From Plantago major (lineage: Eukaryota > Streptophyta > Magnoliopsida > Lamiales > Plantaginaceae): a DNA stretch of 64,000 nt. The DNA is taken from NCBI GenBank assembly GCA_026545765.1, contig CM048842.1, positions 74,474,871-74,538,870 of the forward strand. Reading direction: 5' to 3'. Numbering within the stretch: the stretch's first letter is position 1; each line of letters opens with the position of its first letter. Of the stretch, positions 23,597-34,500 are shown in pieces. The translations under genes were made by a program, and so were the position numbers. The notes beneath the pieces were generated by a model that did not search any database, was not told where the DNA came from, and saw only the letters and a list, made by a program, of their open reading frames with translations.

Positions 23597-24160
23597 CTAG
23601 TCCCGTACTGTTTGTTGCCTTGTCTGGTACGGTTCTCCCATATGAAGTGTACTCCAAAACTCGTGAATATCTATGATGGGATTTATGCTCCTCCTGCTCA
23701 CACTCTTTTGTTGCTGTTCACATGCGCATGCTAGTCCCCAACTGGTACGCAATGCGTGATTGCATTCACTGGCATCAACGGTGGATCTTTCATGGACCAT
23801 TAACTTTATAGCGAGATGTGAAACTGCACCTCCAAGCCTGCGGTATATTCCACGGGTTTGGAGATGTGGATGCTTCGTGTGCGATTTCTCAAACTCAGAG
23901 CGCATAGCATCATAGTGCATTTGAAGCAGGTTATGCAGCTTGGGGAACCCCCGGTGAAACTTCTGGTTTGAATCCCCCAACCATGACTTGTACCTGCCAT
24001 GCGTACCTTCGACCCTGCAATTACATTGTTGAATGTTAGTGATCAGTCGATAGTAGTACATTACGAAATGAATGTAGTACCAAAATTCAATTACTTGTTG
24101 GTCGTGTCACAACCAAAGTGCAGGATGTCCTTCGTCCAAGCCCCGGTCTTTAAAGACCGT
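23597..24160 (-). pseudogene. MULE transposase, C-terminal part with SWIM-like zinc motif
   Basis: A short exon at about 24160-24094 reads WTKDILHFGCDTTN, followed by an intron with its acceptor at about 24017. The second exon begins VEGTHGRYKSWLGDS and continues to the zinc-binding CNHALRTSWGLACACE, a SWIM-like pattern at about 23770-23700. This is the typical end of MULE transposases of the MuDR/FAR1 group. Everything N-terminal, including the first two acidic catalytic residues, is missing: the sequence beyond about 24160 belongs to the plus-strand PMD gene. Confidence 0.75.
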
Positions 24161-24755
24161 TTCAGAGACTATCTGAACGATGGTGTCATTCATATTGTCA
24201 ACAACACATGTCTGGAACGCTTGCCGAACTATATGCATCCGAAGATCAACATGCCTTTGATTAGTGCATTTGTTGAACGGTGGCATCCTGAAACCAATAC
24301 CTTTCACATGCCATTTGGTGAGATGATAATAACACTGCATGATGTCCACTATTTGCTCGGAGTCCCTGTTCATGGTCGTGCTGTTAAGGCAAAAGCCGCA
24401 CCAGAAGCACTTAAGGTGGCATTAGCAACTCATATGCAAATGACTGAAGCCGTAGTGAAATCCAACTTTAAAAGTGTTGGTTTCAAGCGTAGTACCATTG
24501 AGGCAACTTTAAAAGCACAAACTCTACCACCGGAATCACACACTATCATGTACTTGTTGTGGTTGTTAGGCACATCTCTATTTGTCGACAAATCTGGTCA
24601 TCGAGTGCCTGTCGGGTTTCTCCAGTTCCTCGTTAACCTGAATGAGGTTGACTTGACGATGGGGAGTCACTGCACTTGCAAATCAAGATGCATACTGGGA
24701 ATTGCAACACGTATCAATTGCAAATGATAGATGGTCTTTTTCACTTCGCAGTTCC

Positions 24756-24763
<8 letters not shown>

Positions 24764-24827
<64 letters not shown>
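24764..24827. repeat. (TA)n microsatellite
   Basis: An uninterrupted AT dinucleotide run of about 64 bases lies inside the likely first intron of the PMD gene. Confidence 0.98.
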
Positions 24828-24831
<4 letters not shown>

Positions 24832-25503
24832 TTTTACATAACTTTAGAAAAGATCATTTCCATCAAGTCTTTAAACTATTTCAGGCGTGGATATACCGGT
24901 ATTTTCCGCATCTTCAGAGATGGAACTTGGGAACCGACGATGAAGCTTCTATACATCTTATGTACAGAACTGCATTGGACAATGTTAAACCAAATGAAGT
25001 ATGACATTCAAATAAGTTTTACTCTTCTTTCATTTTTTTTTTTAATTATATACACTTATGTTACTTGCGTCTCATGTAATAGGTGAATTGGACACCATTC
25101 GGAACAATGGCAGATGAGGCAGTCCCCATATCACAATATAGGGGAATTATTCATTGTATGAAGGTTATGGAGGCTTACATGCCGGACCGTGTTATGCAGC
25201 AGTTCGGATACCCCCAGTACATTCCTAAGGAACTGATAAAACCATTGCTTGTACAGAGGCCACCACAACCATCACTCTACCGATGTTCTCATTCAGTTCG
25301 GGACTCATTCGAAGACTTCATGAACCATCGATGTAATTTCGATCAACAAGCTCTTCGAGTGCAATTTGGTCATGAAACAATTCACAGACGTAAACCGGTT
25401 TCATAACGCATATATCCAAGTGACACCGCCCCAATCATTTAATCTAACTCAAGAATTCCAACCAGCCAGTATGGATCCAAGCGTGGTATGTTTCATATAC
25501 ATT

Positions 25504-25505
<2 letters not shown>

Positions 25506-25548
<43 letters not shown>
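25506..25548. repeat. (TA)n microsatellite
   Basis: A second AT dinucleotide run of about 43 bases lies in the last intron of the PMD gene. Confidence 0.98.
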
Positions 25549-25552
<4 letters not shown>

Positions 25553-26029
25553 CACGATGTTTGCTCGTATTATCAAAATCCTTATTTCTATTTCATTTTT
25601 ATTTGTAGAGGCTACGATTGGTTGCTACAATGCTCGGACGCATCACTCCACTAAACAGGCAGTATATGCAGATGCAAGACATATTAATGGTTGTTGATCA
25701 AGTTTCCGAACACTTGCACGATTTAATTCCAAATTAAGTATCTAGTCTTTCCGGTCACATCATATTAATACGTTATTTGATATTCTAGTCGTATTGTATA
25801 TTACTTTTGATGAAGTTATTGATGTAATATTTTCCTATTCAAGTTTGTATCCTTGTTCAAATTTCAAACCCGATTGCAAATTTGAATTAGCAAAACACAA
25901 AAACAAACAAATAATTATATAAATCAATTTATAGAAAGGAAAAAAAAACAGAATCAATTTCCAAAATTAAAAAAAAAATAAGAAAACCAATTAAAAAAGC
26001 ACAAAAATAAATTTAAAAAAAAAACAGAA

Positions 26030-26540
26030 AAAAACGGAATCGGAAGTGGCCGGTTTTAAAACCGGCCACATCCCATTTCGTATTTTTTTTAATTTTTTTT
26101 TAAATTTCCAAATTACTTTCAATTTGTAAAAAAAAAAAAAAATTAAAACAGCCCAGAAGATTATGAACTGGCCGATTTTAAAACCGACCAGTTCGTGAAA
26201 TGGCCGGTTTTAAAACCGGCAAAATTAAGAAATGGCCGGTTTTAAAACCGACCATTTCATAACCTATATTTTTTTTTTCGAAATTACTTCAAGTTTTTTG
26301 TAAATATTTTTATAACCGAAATATTTTTCGCAAAAAAAAAAATCGAATTTTTTTTCGATTTGTGTTTACTGTTGTTATTTACTGTCCGTACATGTTCGTA
26401 TAATGTTTTCGTATTTTATATACGAGTTTTTTAAATTTTTTCGTATTTTATAAGTTTTTTTTTAGCTAGGGGCATTTTCGTCAACTTACAAAATATTTGT
26501 GTTGCGTTTAGCCGAAAACGTGTTGCGTTTAACAACCCCC
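26030..26540 (-). repeat. MULE right terminal inverted repeat
   Basis: It is the inverted partner of 22097-22615. It contains four copies of a 'ggccggttttaaaaccggcc'-type perfect or near-perfect palindrome (about 26048, 26170, 26200 and 26235). Confidence 0.85.
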
Positions 26541-27210
26541 CTGTTATCAATGTATAAGATACAATGAACCAATATTAATTAGTATGGTACAAATGATGTG
26601 ACATAAATTATCTTAATTAAGTTATGTTCTATATACATGTATAATACTTACTTCGATCTACCGTTCGGGAACAACACAAGCTTCCCATCCCACTTAGCCC
26701 CATCCACAATCTCGGTGAAGGGACACCCGTCATCTGGTAAATTACCCCAGACCGATGTCGAGCCCCTGCTCGAACTCGGTGGGGTCTCAGGAACCGCAGA
26801 CCGGCTGTTGTGACTATCATGATGACCCTCCTGCTCCTCTGACTCTCCTGCCCGACTACTATCTGATTGGCTACCAGCAGTCAACCTACTGCATGGGGGA
26901 GGACGATACGTGGATTTCCTTTGTCGCGGCATCTGCAAAAACATGCAACAAATACAGGAAAAATGTGTTAGTATACAACTACATGTAAAACATACATACA
27001 TTTGACTCATAGTAAATCACAAATACTTGATATTATCAACAACTAACTAGTTATATACATAATCTACCCATGGAAACAATTAGATTTATGCATATGGGGA
27101 AGAATTTAATTAGCTTTGTCTGCTGTGTCTCCTTGTTATTTACAGGTTTTAAGGTTACTGTTTTATATGCAAAGCTCATGCCCATTTTTTTCCTGGGTTC
27201 ATTGGACAGT

Positions 27211-27330
27211 GCCATGGCACACAGCCATGGCACAGCCAGTGCACTGCCATGGCAAGTCCTTGGCACACACATGGCAACATCCCTGGCACAGCCAGTGCAC
27301 TACCATGGCACATCCCTGGGACAGACATGG
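27211..27330. repeat. 'ccatggcaca' tandem repeat
   Basis: Eight or more spaced copies of a catggca core within 120 bases, in blocks such as 'gccatggcacagccagtgca'. It lies in the right arm of the CACTA element and has no counterpart in the sibling element at 53.3-56.7 kb. Confidence 0.8.
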
Positions 27331-28135
27331 AACATCTAAATGGTCTCCAAATACTCAACCAAATCTCACTAATCCTACTACATATAAAAATATCAAATTA
27401 AATACCATACATACTTACAAACATCTTATTGAGTTACTAACAAATCAATTTCACAATAAATCAATCAATTGCACAACCTCAAGCTTAACCCACTACTTAA
27501 TATAAGCTATACTAGCTAGTAGATGAGTTTAAAAACATACAATTGCTCGAAATTTGCAAAAATCTCAAATTTAGAAAAGTAAGGGTTTTAAACTAATACC
27601 TTCAATTACGGGAAAAATAGCCGAAGAAGGATGAAATTGAAGGGCCACCTGAGTTCCTTATTGAACGAGCTTCGAAAAGAGTCAAAGATTGGCCGGAATG
27701 GTGGAGTTTTGGTTGGACTTCACAAATGGCGAAAATGGAGAAGGGAGAAGAAGAAAAGAGAAACAGAGAAGAAATGGGGAAGAAGAAGCTGACTGCCCCT
27801 TTTTTTCAACAATCAACGACGGATAGATTATCCGTCGCTATTTAGCAACGGATAATCTATCCGTCGCTAGTTTAATTTATTTTTTATTTTTTAATTAAAT
27901 ATTTAACGACGGATAGAAAATACTTTTTTTTCATTTTTTAAAAATAAAAAAAGTCAACAAAATCTAAGGACGGATAGACTATTCGTCGTTATTTAGCGAC
28001 GGAAATAACAACGGATTAGCGACGGATAGGGCGAAACGCGCTATCCGTCGCTAAATTTGACCGATTGGTCGCTAAATAGCGACGTATATAATCCGTCGCC
28101 CCAATCCGTCGTTATATTCCAGATTTCTTGTAGTG

Positions 28136-29490
28136 TTGGTTGCGGACAATATTAGATGTGATATGGAGTGGATTTATCGTTATGTAAACTAACTTTCTTG
28201 TACATTAATAAAACTTAAATATTACGAAATGCACACTTTTATGGAATTTGATGCCGCGTAGGCATAAACTCACAATATATCCACTCGAGTGTTAGGTATA
28301 CAATTTTCCTAAATTGTACCAATATAAAGTTTATTATTTTTCCTCCACGAAGCTCTAGATTTAAGTGTAGTGATGTGGTATAAAAACGGTGAAGTCCTTT
28401 ACCCAAGGAAATGGTACTCCAAAAGAAAATGTATAGTTTGATATATGGTGAGGTTGTGACTTGTGAGTGATGAGGTGAACTTGAGTAACAGTATACAAGA
28501 AGTCTTGAGTGAGGTGAAGTTGAGGGAATGTGAACCTTGAGCCATGATGAGGTGAAGCTGAACCTCGAGTGTTTTGTGGAGCGATCCTGAACACAAGAGC
28601 GGAGTGCTTAAACACCCAGTTTGCTGCTGGAGACAAACAGACAAACTGGGCTTGGATTCAATGGTCAATTAGGATGGTTGAGTGGGAGCTCGGTCATACT
28701 GACTTTAGAGATAGAAATATTTCACGTCCTTGCTTACCTTTTTATTTATGTGGAGTAAGTGCTCTCCTATTCATACAGATAACTTAAGGGGACGAGGCTC
28801 CGGATAACCAGGGGTTTGTCGTCCCAATTAGTTCCTGACACGTGTGGTCGGACTAGGGTGACGCGTTTAGATCACGCACGTTGACTTGATTACGTTAGAG
28901 GGGGACCGATGTTTAGTGGAGGGGAGGAGTTCCCCTAGGTCGGGTTCCCTAATATTGGTCCTCATTTCCTATACAGTGGTAGAATGTAAGTTCCTCGCTT
29001 GTGTAGTGGGATACCTCATGTGGTTGGATCCATGATGGCGGACCCAAAGGTTGGAGGAGGAGGTTTCCATTAGTTTTCATCCTGACAACTTATGTTGTTC
29101 AAGGTCATGTACGATGGTCAGGGTCGGTCCACCATATGTTCAGGGTTGGACCATGGTTCCCCATAATAAATCTATTTTGACCTGGTCTTCATTGAAGTTA
29201 GCACCTTCGACTTGATAAGCACTATCCGATATTTGCACATATCAAGTAGGAAAGTGTTTATAGTTGATGAAAACGTGAGGGGATATCAAGTAGGAAAGTG
29301 TTTATGGTTGATGAAAACGTGAGGGGATGAAGTGATGAAGTAGACACAAAGTCCAAATATTAGTAACGATTTTATACCGCATAGGCGCATAGTACTACTA
29401 CTACCACTACTACTACCACCACCTTATTCGAACAAAAAACGTTGTTGAGAGAACTGCAGGAAAGAACTGTAGAGGACACAGAACAAAAAA
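28136..29490. other. Spacer upstream of NOT2
   Basis: 28360-29170 is moderately GC-rich, repeat-like DNA without a recognised domain. 29239-29326 holds a 44-base direct duplication. 29395-29425 is an actactacc/accacc microsatellite just upstream of the NOT2 promoter. Confidence 0.4.
29239..29326. repeat. 44-bp tandem duplication
   Basis: 'atatcaagtaggaaagtgtt' and the following 24 bases occur twice back to back with a single difference (tatagttg versus tatggttg). Confidence 0.95.
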
Positions 29491-29495
29491 GACCT

Positions 29496-29503
29496 CTATA
29501 AAT
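29496..29503 (+). promoter_or_regulatory. Probable TATA box of NOT2
   Basis: 'ctataaata' lies upstream of a CT-rich leader ('ctccttcttcttcttctttc', 29571-29590) and a good splice donor at 29692. Transcription probably starts near 29530. Confidence 0.6.
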
Positions 29504-29529
29504 ACAGTGTCTCACATCACATCAACTTC

Positions 29530-31581
29530 GACTTCAGTATCACGCCCTTACGGAGCGCCTCGTATCACTGTATCTCCTTCTTCTTCTTCTTTCTCAAAAC
29601 AAAATCTTCGCTGAAAAAATCCACCTGTCAATTTAACCTGATTCTACCAGTCATCTGTGTAGACGAGCATTAGTTTTTGATTTTTCCGAAGGTAATTAAA
29701 TGCGATTCACTTGTGATTGCTCCTGCTCCATTTCACCTCAGCTGAATGTTGATTGAATGGAGCTTTTTCGCTGAGACTCTTGATTGATTTTGCTGCATTT
29801 TGTGGGTTTTAAGGATTTCGATGTGTACATGCACTAATTCGATTGCTTGAGTTTCGTTCTGATTTGTGAGTCTATTGGCGTTTACTTGGATTGAATTTTT
29901 ATCTCTTAGTTTAGCAATTGCATGCTCGAGAATTGGTGTTTGATGAATTTAATTCACTCTGAATTGTTTATCGATCTATTTTTTTTAGACAGATTGAGGG
30001 GTAAACAATGCTGATTTTGATCGGTTTCTCTCTTTGTTTTTTATTTTTTCATTTGGACTGGAATCAATTGATTCATTGATTGAGGGTAAACTTTACTAAA
30101 GATTGCTCTGTGGTTGCTAGTTTTGTGTTATTTAGAAATTGTGGCTTATTGTTGCTTGATTTGATCTTCGTTGAGTGTGAGAGCAGTAGCCCGTAAGAAG
30201 AAAAATTATACTCTACATCAAGATCACTGGGAACTGGAAGATTAGTTCATTAATGCCAGTGAAATTAGGGTATTTGAAGAAGCTCTTTTACATTTTTAAG
30301 AGGGCAGGATGAAAAAGATGATTTTGGAAATTCACTTATTTGGTGATCTGTTGATAAAGTATCAATTTTTTCCTCGAATCGTGGCAATCTGTGAGAACTG
30401 ATAGACCTAGTTCATTTATGTCTGTGTAATAGGGTGTTATTCTAAACTTGCACATGTGCAATAAGTGAAATTAGGCATTTGCCGAAATTGTACACGTGCA
30501 TAAATTAGGGTGTTTGCACACGTGTGCAATGCGGCAAATGCGGGTGTCTGTGTAAACTCAAACACGTGTGATCAGAGAAACAGCCAGAGCGGATATGATC
30601 ATTTGCTTAGTTGGTGGTTTCATCTAGAATTAGTCTTTTCCCATTCCGTGTCGATGTTGCACCAATCAACATAAGCTAGTAATTGTTATAGTGCATGTTC
30701 TGAGATGAAACGGCTTGTTGGATGAAGCCTAGAACTATTACATATAAATTGTTCACCTAAGAAGAATAGGCATCTTATCTGGTCAAGTGCGGAATGGTCA
30801 AGTTATGCACACAAGTTAAATTGAAATAAGCAAGAAAATGTTAACCATTTACATGATGTTTGGTGTATATTATATGAAGTTATCTTTGCCTATTTCTTAG
30901 TTGAGCATGTCAAACAAGTTGATTTTATATTATGTATTAAGTTTTCCATATGTAGTACCGAGTAGACATGTACGATATATCCTCTAATCTGAAGCTCCTA
31001 TATAATTCCAAAAGATAGACTGTGGCAACCAAGTATTAATCATAATATCAATACTCAGTGCAAAAATCCTTATATTGCCATATTATATTCTGCAACCTGA
31101 ATTCTCTGCCTTACCTTTTAAGGCTATTAGGAACATCAAATGAAGCTTCAAATTGTAATTGCAAATGAAGAGGCTATTAGACGTATGTTAGTCCATTGAA
31201 TAAATGTACCCTGGTTTTCCTTTCTCAACATACTGTCTCCATAATTGATCTACCGATGAGGTAATCTGAAAAACATCCGGTTGCATTTTATCGGGTCGAC
31301 TTGCTTTTTTGTTAGCTCTCACAAATTGTTATTTATTTATAACAATAGCATGTACCATTTCATATTCAGCAGATAGATGCATTCTCAAATGTGTGTGACT
31401 TGAAAGAATCGACTATTAAGTGCCATGGCTATATGATTTATTGATTCTAATATCTTATCTTTCCATTTGTTTTCACAGTTGAGGAGTTGCTCTAAACTTA
31501 AATCTGATCGGTGTCTGTAGAAGAATGACCAATAGCCTTTTGTTTTGAGGAATCAAAAGACTTTTGCTTTGAGGAATAAAA
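29530..31581 (+). other. NOT2 5' UTR exons and leader intron
   Basis: The first non-coding exon ends at 29691 ('ccgaag', then gtaatt). A leader intron of about 1.8 kb ends in 'ttttcacag' at 31478, and the second exon continues from 31479 into the ATG at 31582. Plants often place such a long leader intron in genes expressed throughout the plant. Confidence 0.65.
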
Positions 31582-34500
31582 ATGTCAGGGATACTCAGCG
31601 TAAGTAATTTTATTTGCTTCAATTGAGTCATAATAATTGCGTAGGTCAGGTTGGTTGCTATTTTTTAAAGGTATGTTTAGGTCATGAACAAATCAGAAAA
31701 TCATGTAGAATGGAAAAGCTAAAGAAAGAAAAAACTGTCTTTTATTCTAAAGCATTTAATGATATATAAATAGATTTAAGAAGAGCGAAAACACTGTGCC
31801 AAGTGCTCTCCTTCTAGCATGGGCGTACATTCGACGCAGCTTCACCTTTCTAGCTTGCAAAGTTGTTTATGCTTCCAAACTCGTCACCTACAGGTCAACA
31901 AAAGAGCTTTTTTTACTCGTGCCATGGCTCAGCCTAATGTAAAAAGGATAATTATGTTTATATTTCCTTTGAGTCATCTTGTCCTTAAATTTATTTGGAA
32001 AAAAAATGTTGATGCAGTCAACGTTAAACGGATCAAATTCAAATCTTCCAGACGCTGCTGGAAGAACATTTACTGGATCCTTTTCTGCCCAGTCTGGATC
32101 CTCCGGTGCCGCGCTGAACCAATCTGGTGGTGTAACGCAAAAATTGCTTTACCTTGTGAAATTTGGATAATCTTGACTTGTAATTTAACAATTCACTGTC
32201 TACTCGGCAGGAAACGTTCAAGGGATTCACGGCATACATGGTAACTTCAACATGTCAAACATCCCTGGGCAATACACATCTAGAAATTCTGCAACTCTCG
32301 GTGGCCTTCCAAATGGTGTTCAACAAGCTCAAGGAAGTGTGTCTAATGGGAGATATACAATGAATGGTCTTCCTAATGCACTTTCGCAGGTACGGCTATT
32401 AATTTAGATGAACAGTGAGGCCGATTCTACTGGAAAGGGACATCATAATTTCTGAATATCATGCCGTTAAATTAGGCCTATGTTTGCCAAAAGAAATCCC
32501 TAATTGCAACCGACTTTATTGCAGCTGTCTCTCGGAAGCGCGCATGGACACTCTGGTGCATCAAATGCTGGAGGTACAACTGTTTCATAATTTTTGTGTG
32601 GTCTGATCGTGCAGGCCAGACTTTCTGGTTTTCTGTTTTTAAACAGTTTAATGTTGTGTGATTTTAGGCCCTGGTGTGCTTCCAAATATGTCAAATACAG
32701 GAAGAATCACAAACTCGATTGGCGGTCTTGTGGGTGCGGGCAGTACTTCAAGGGTTTCAGGCTCAGCCGGTGTTGCAAATATTCCTGGGCTTGCTTCTCG
32801 ATTGAATTTGACTGGTAAACATTAGCATTTGGGGTATCCGTTAAGCGAAGCCGCAATTACACTTGTATTCATTCCTTTAAGTTCGTAAAAATGGAGCTGG
32901 TAGAATATGTTTCTCATAGTCTAATGTTGGATGCAAATCTTTCACGGGACTGCTTTTTATATCCTGAGTCATGCACTCATGCTGTTGTTGCTCAAACTAG
33001 AACTAGAAATCCAGAAGCATACTCTTGCCGTCTTGCCTGCTTGGTCATGTTCCACCTTTTCTTCTTATCCTCTTGTTTTTACGCTTGTTTTTGGAAGTGG
33101 TGTAGACAGTAGCACTATTTTTGCTTAATCAAGTTTGATACTAGCTGCAGTGCCCTAGGGCGCCTGAAAATCTGATGTCTACTTAAAGTTGCGGGATACT
33201 TATTAAAATAGATTTTTTCACCTATTACTGTACTTTACCAACATCTAGATTTTTCAGCTCCACAGATGGTGTCGATGCTTGGAAATTCTTATTCTGGTGC
33301 TGGTGTACCCCTCTCCCAAAGCCAGTTGCAAGCTGGGAACAATCATTTCAGTTTTATGGCATTGTTAAATGACCCGAACACTCATGATAATGCTACACTT
33401 GACTTAAATGACTTTCCTCAGCTATCCGGGCGTCCTCATTCCGCTGGTGGTTCTCAAAGTCAACTAGGTAATATAGTAATACAAAAGGAGACATGTTTAC
33501 TTTATCCTGTATGCGAGTGCAGGGATGATGTTCTTCCTACAATGCAGGTTTGATGCAAAAGCATAACATTAGTTTTACTCAACAGAACCAAGAATTTAGC
33601 ATGCAGAATGAAGATTTCCCTGCTTTGCCGGGATATAAAGGTGCTTTTTGGATTAATGTTGATGCATGATGGGATGCTTGCTTAAGTTATCGCTGAGGGA
33701 ACTATCTGATTCCCATGCGAAACTATACATGATTGCATTTCTAGTGTATACCATTATAAGGAGCAATTATATCTATAGGTTTCATACATTATCTCTACAA
33801 GATGTATGTAGTAGAAACCAGTCAATATCGAGTCACAATTAAACAAGGCCACCCTCTCCTTTTCTGTTTTTCTTCCTAGTTTATTTGCTAATCTTTGGTT
33901 TACCAATGTAAGAAAAGGTCTAGTCAGTCTGCTTATGCAGATGTGAATTTGACATCTTTAAGTTCTATGAACCACATTAAACACAACCAGAAGGCATGTC
34001 CAATATCCCCCTTGTATGGAGTGCTGTCTCACTGTCCTTCCAGTGCGAACTATAAGGCATGAATATGTTGAGTCAGCCTGTGTATTTGTATCTGATACAT
34101 TTTATATACAAATATGATGTGATTGAGCGATTCCTGATCCAGCAAAATATGAGGAGTCATCTCAAAACGTACCAAGATATATCAAAATAATTTTGAAAAA
34201 TTCAATGTGCTTTTGAACTGTATCGTATATTTTTGGATTTTCCATATCACCATGTTGCTATGATTCATTATATAATATAAATATTGTTTCTTTTTTGAGT
34301 GTAAATTTCAGTTATGAAAGTTTTTAGAATGCAAATATTCGTTACTCATACGTTTCAAATACGATGGAACAAGGAGTCCTGGTTCAGCAGTTTATAAGGA
34401 CTTAATTTTCAAGATATATTAAAATACTTCTACATAATTAAATGCACTTTTGAACTGTATCTTACATTTCTGGATTTTCCGTATCATTCTCTGCATCCTG

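Larger units (their letters stand above)
24069..25737 (+). pseudogene. Plant mobile domain (PMD) gene in the MULE
   Basis: PMD proteins (the MAIN/MAIL1 family in plants, and captured copies in MULE and gypsy elements) act in silencing and development. Exon 1 (24069-about 24720) contains LISAFVERWHPETNTFH, MPFGEMIITLHDVHYLLGVP and LLGTSLFVDKSGHRVP, the PMD core. Exon 2 (24883-24998) reads WIYRYFPHLQRW; exon 3 (25083-about 25484) contains YRGIIHCMKVMEAYMPDRV; exon 4 (about 25608-25737) ends in TAA after HDLIPN. Introns 1 and 3 hold long (TA)n runs. A frameshift near 24660-24690 breaks exon 1, and another break is likely near 25400. The first 25 codons are antisense to the MULE transposase, so the start may be secondary. 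Confidence 0.7.
22097..26540. mobile_element. Mutator-like element (MULE) with long TIRs, OTU and PMD genes
   Basis: The 4.44 kb insertion is bounded by 'atgttatca' (22088-22096) and 'ctgttatca' (26541-26549), a 9-bp target duplication with one mismatch, the mark of Mutator elements. The terminal inverted repeats are about 500 bp (22097-22615 and 26030-26540); both begin with a gttaaacgca.cacgttttcgg sequence. Inside lie, on the minus strand, the C-terminal part of a MULE transposase and an OTU-like cysteine protease, and on the plus strand a plant mobile domain gene. The N-terminal DDE half of the transposase is absent, so the copy is not autonomous. Confidence 0.9.
20842..26932 (-). pseudogene. 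CACTA TNPA-like gene (Transposase_24 family), interrupted
   Basis: Exons on the minus strand lie at 26932-26652 (start MPRQRKSTYRPPP; later FTEIVDGAKWDGKLVLFPNG), about 22087-21957 (LSEIIRGRRKMLGQ), about 21600-21353 (YKHMVNEMKRKGVRPAWCG), about 21248-21160 and 21060-20842. The sequence fits the plant Ptta/En/Spm transposase family, which binds subterminal repeats rather than catalysing cleavage. An in-frame stop follows EEWVLW near 21495, and the MULE lies at the acceptor between exons 1 and 2. The TNPA gene of the 53.3-56.7 kb element is the same gene without the MULE. Confidence 0.75.
20207..28135 (-). mobile_element. CACTA element with nested MULE
   Basis: The left end is CACGACAAAAAATTCACTG, a one-base variant of CACTACAAAAA, and the right end is 'atttcttgtagtg'. 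The flanking trinucleotides are TTA and TTG, a 3-bp target duplication with one mismatch. Both subterminal regions (20220-20660 and 27800-28125) carry many gcgacggata/tatccgtcgc palindromes. The arms match the smaller CACTA at 53307-56682 almost colinearly, which fixes the limits of the MULE insertion at 22097-26540. Only a TNPA-like gene is present; no tnp2 (TNPD) gene is seen. Confidence 0.9.

Noticed and set aside
24676..25086. Frames with long Ile-Tyr repeats
   Set aside because: They are translations of the (TA)n microsatellites in the PMD introns.
27051..27505. Overlapping frames rich in His, Ala and Thr
   Set aside because: They are driven by the ccatggcaca repeat and shift between frames and strands equally well.
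31819..32244. 141-codon frame at the start of NOT2
   Set aside because: It runs through an intron and overlaps exon 2 in another frame; the spliced NOT2 frame explains the region.
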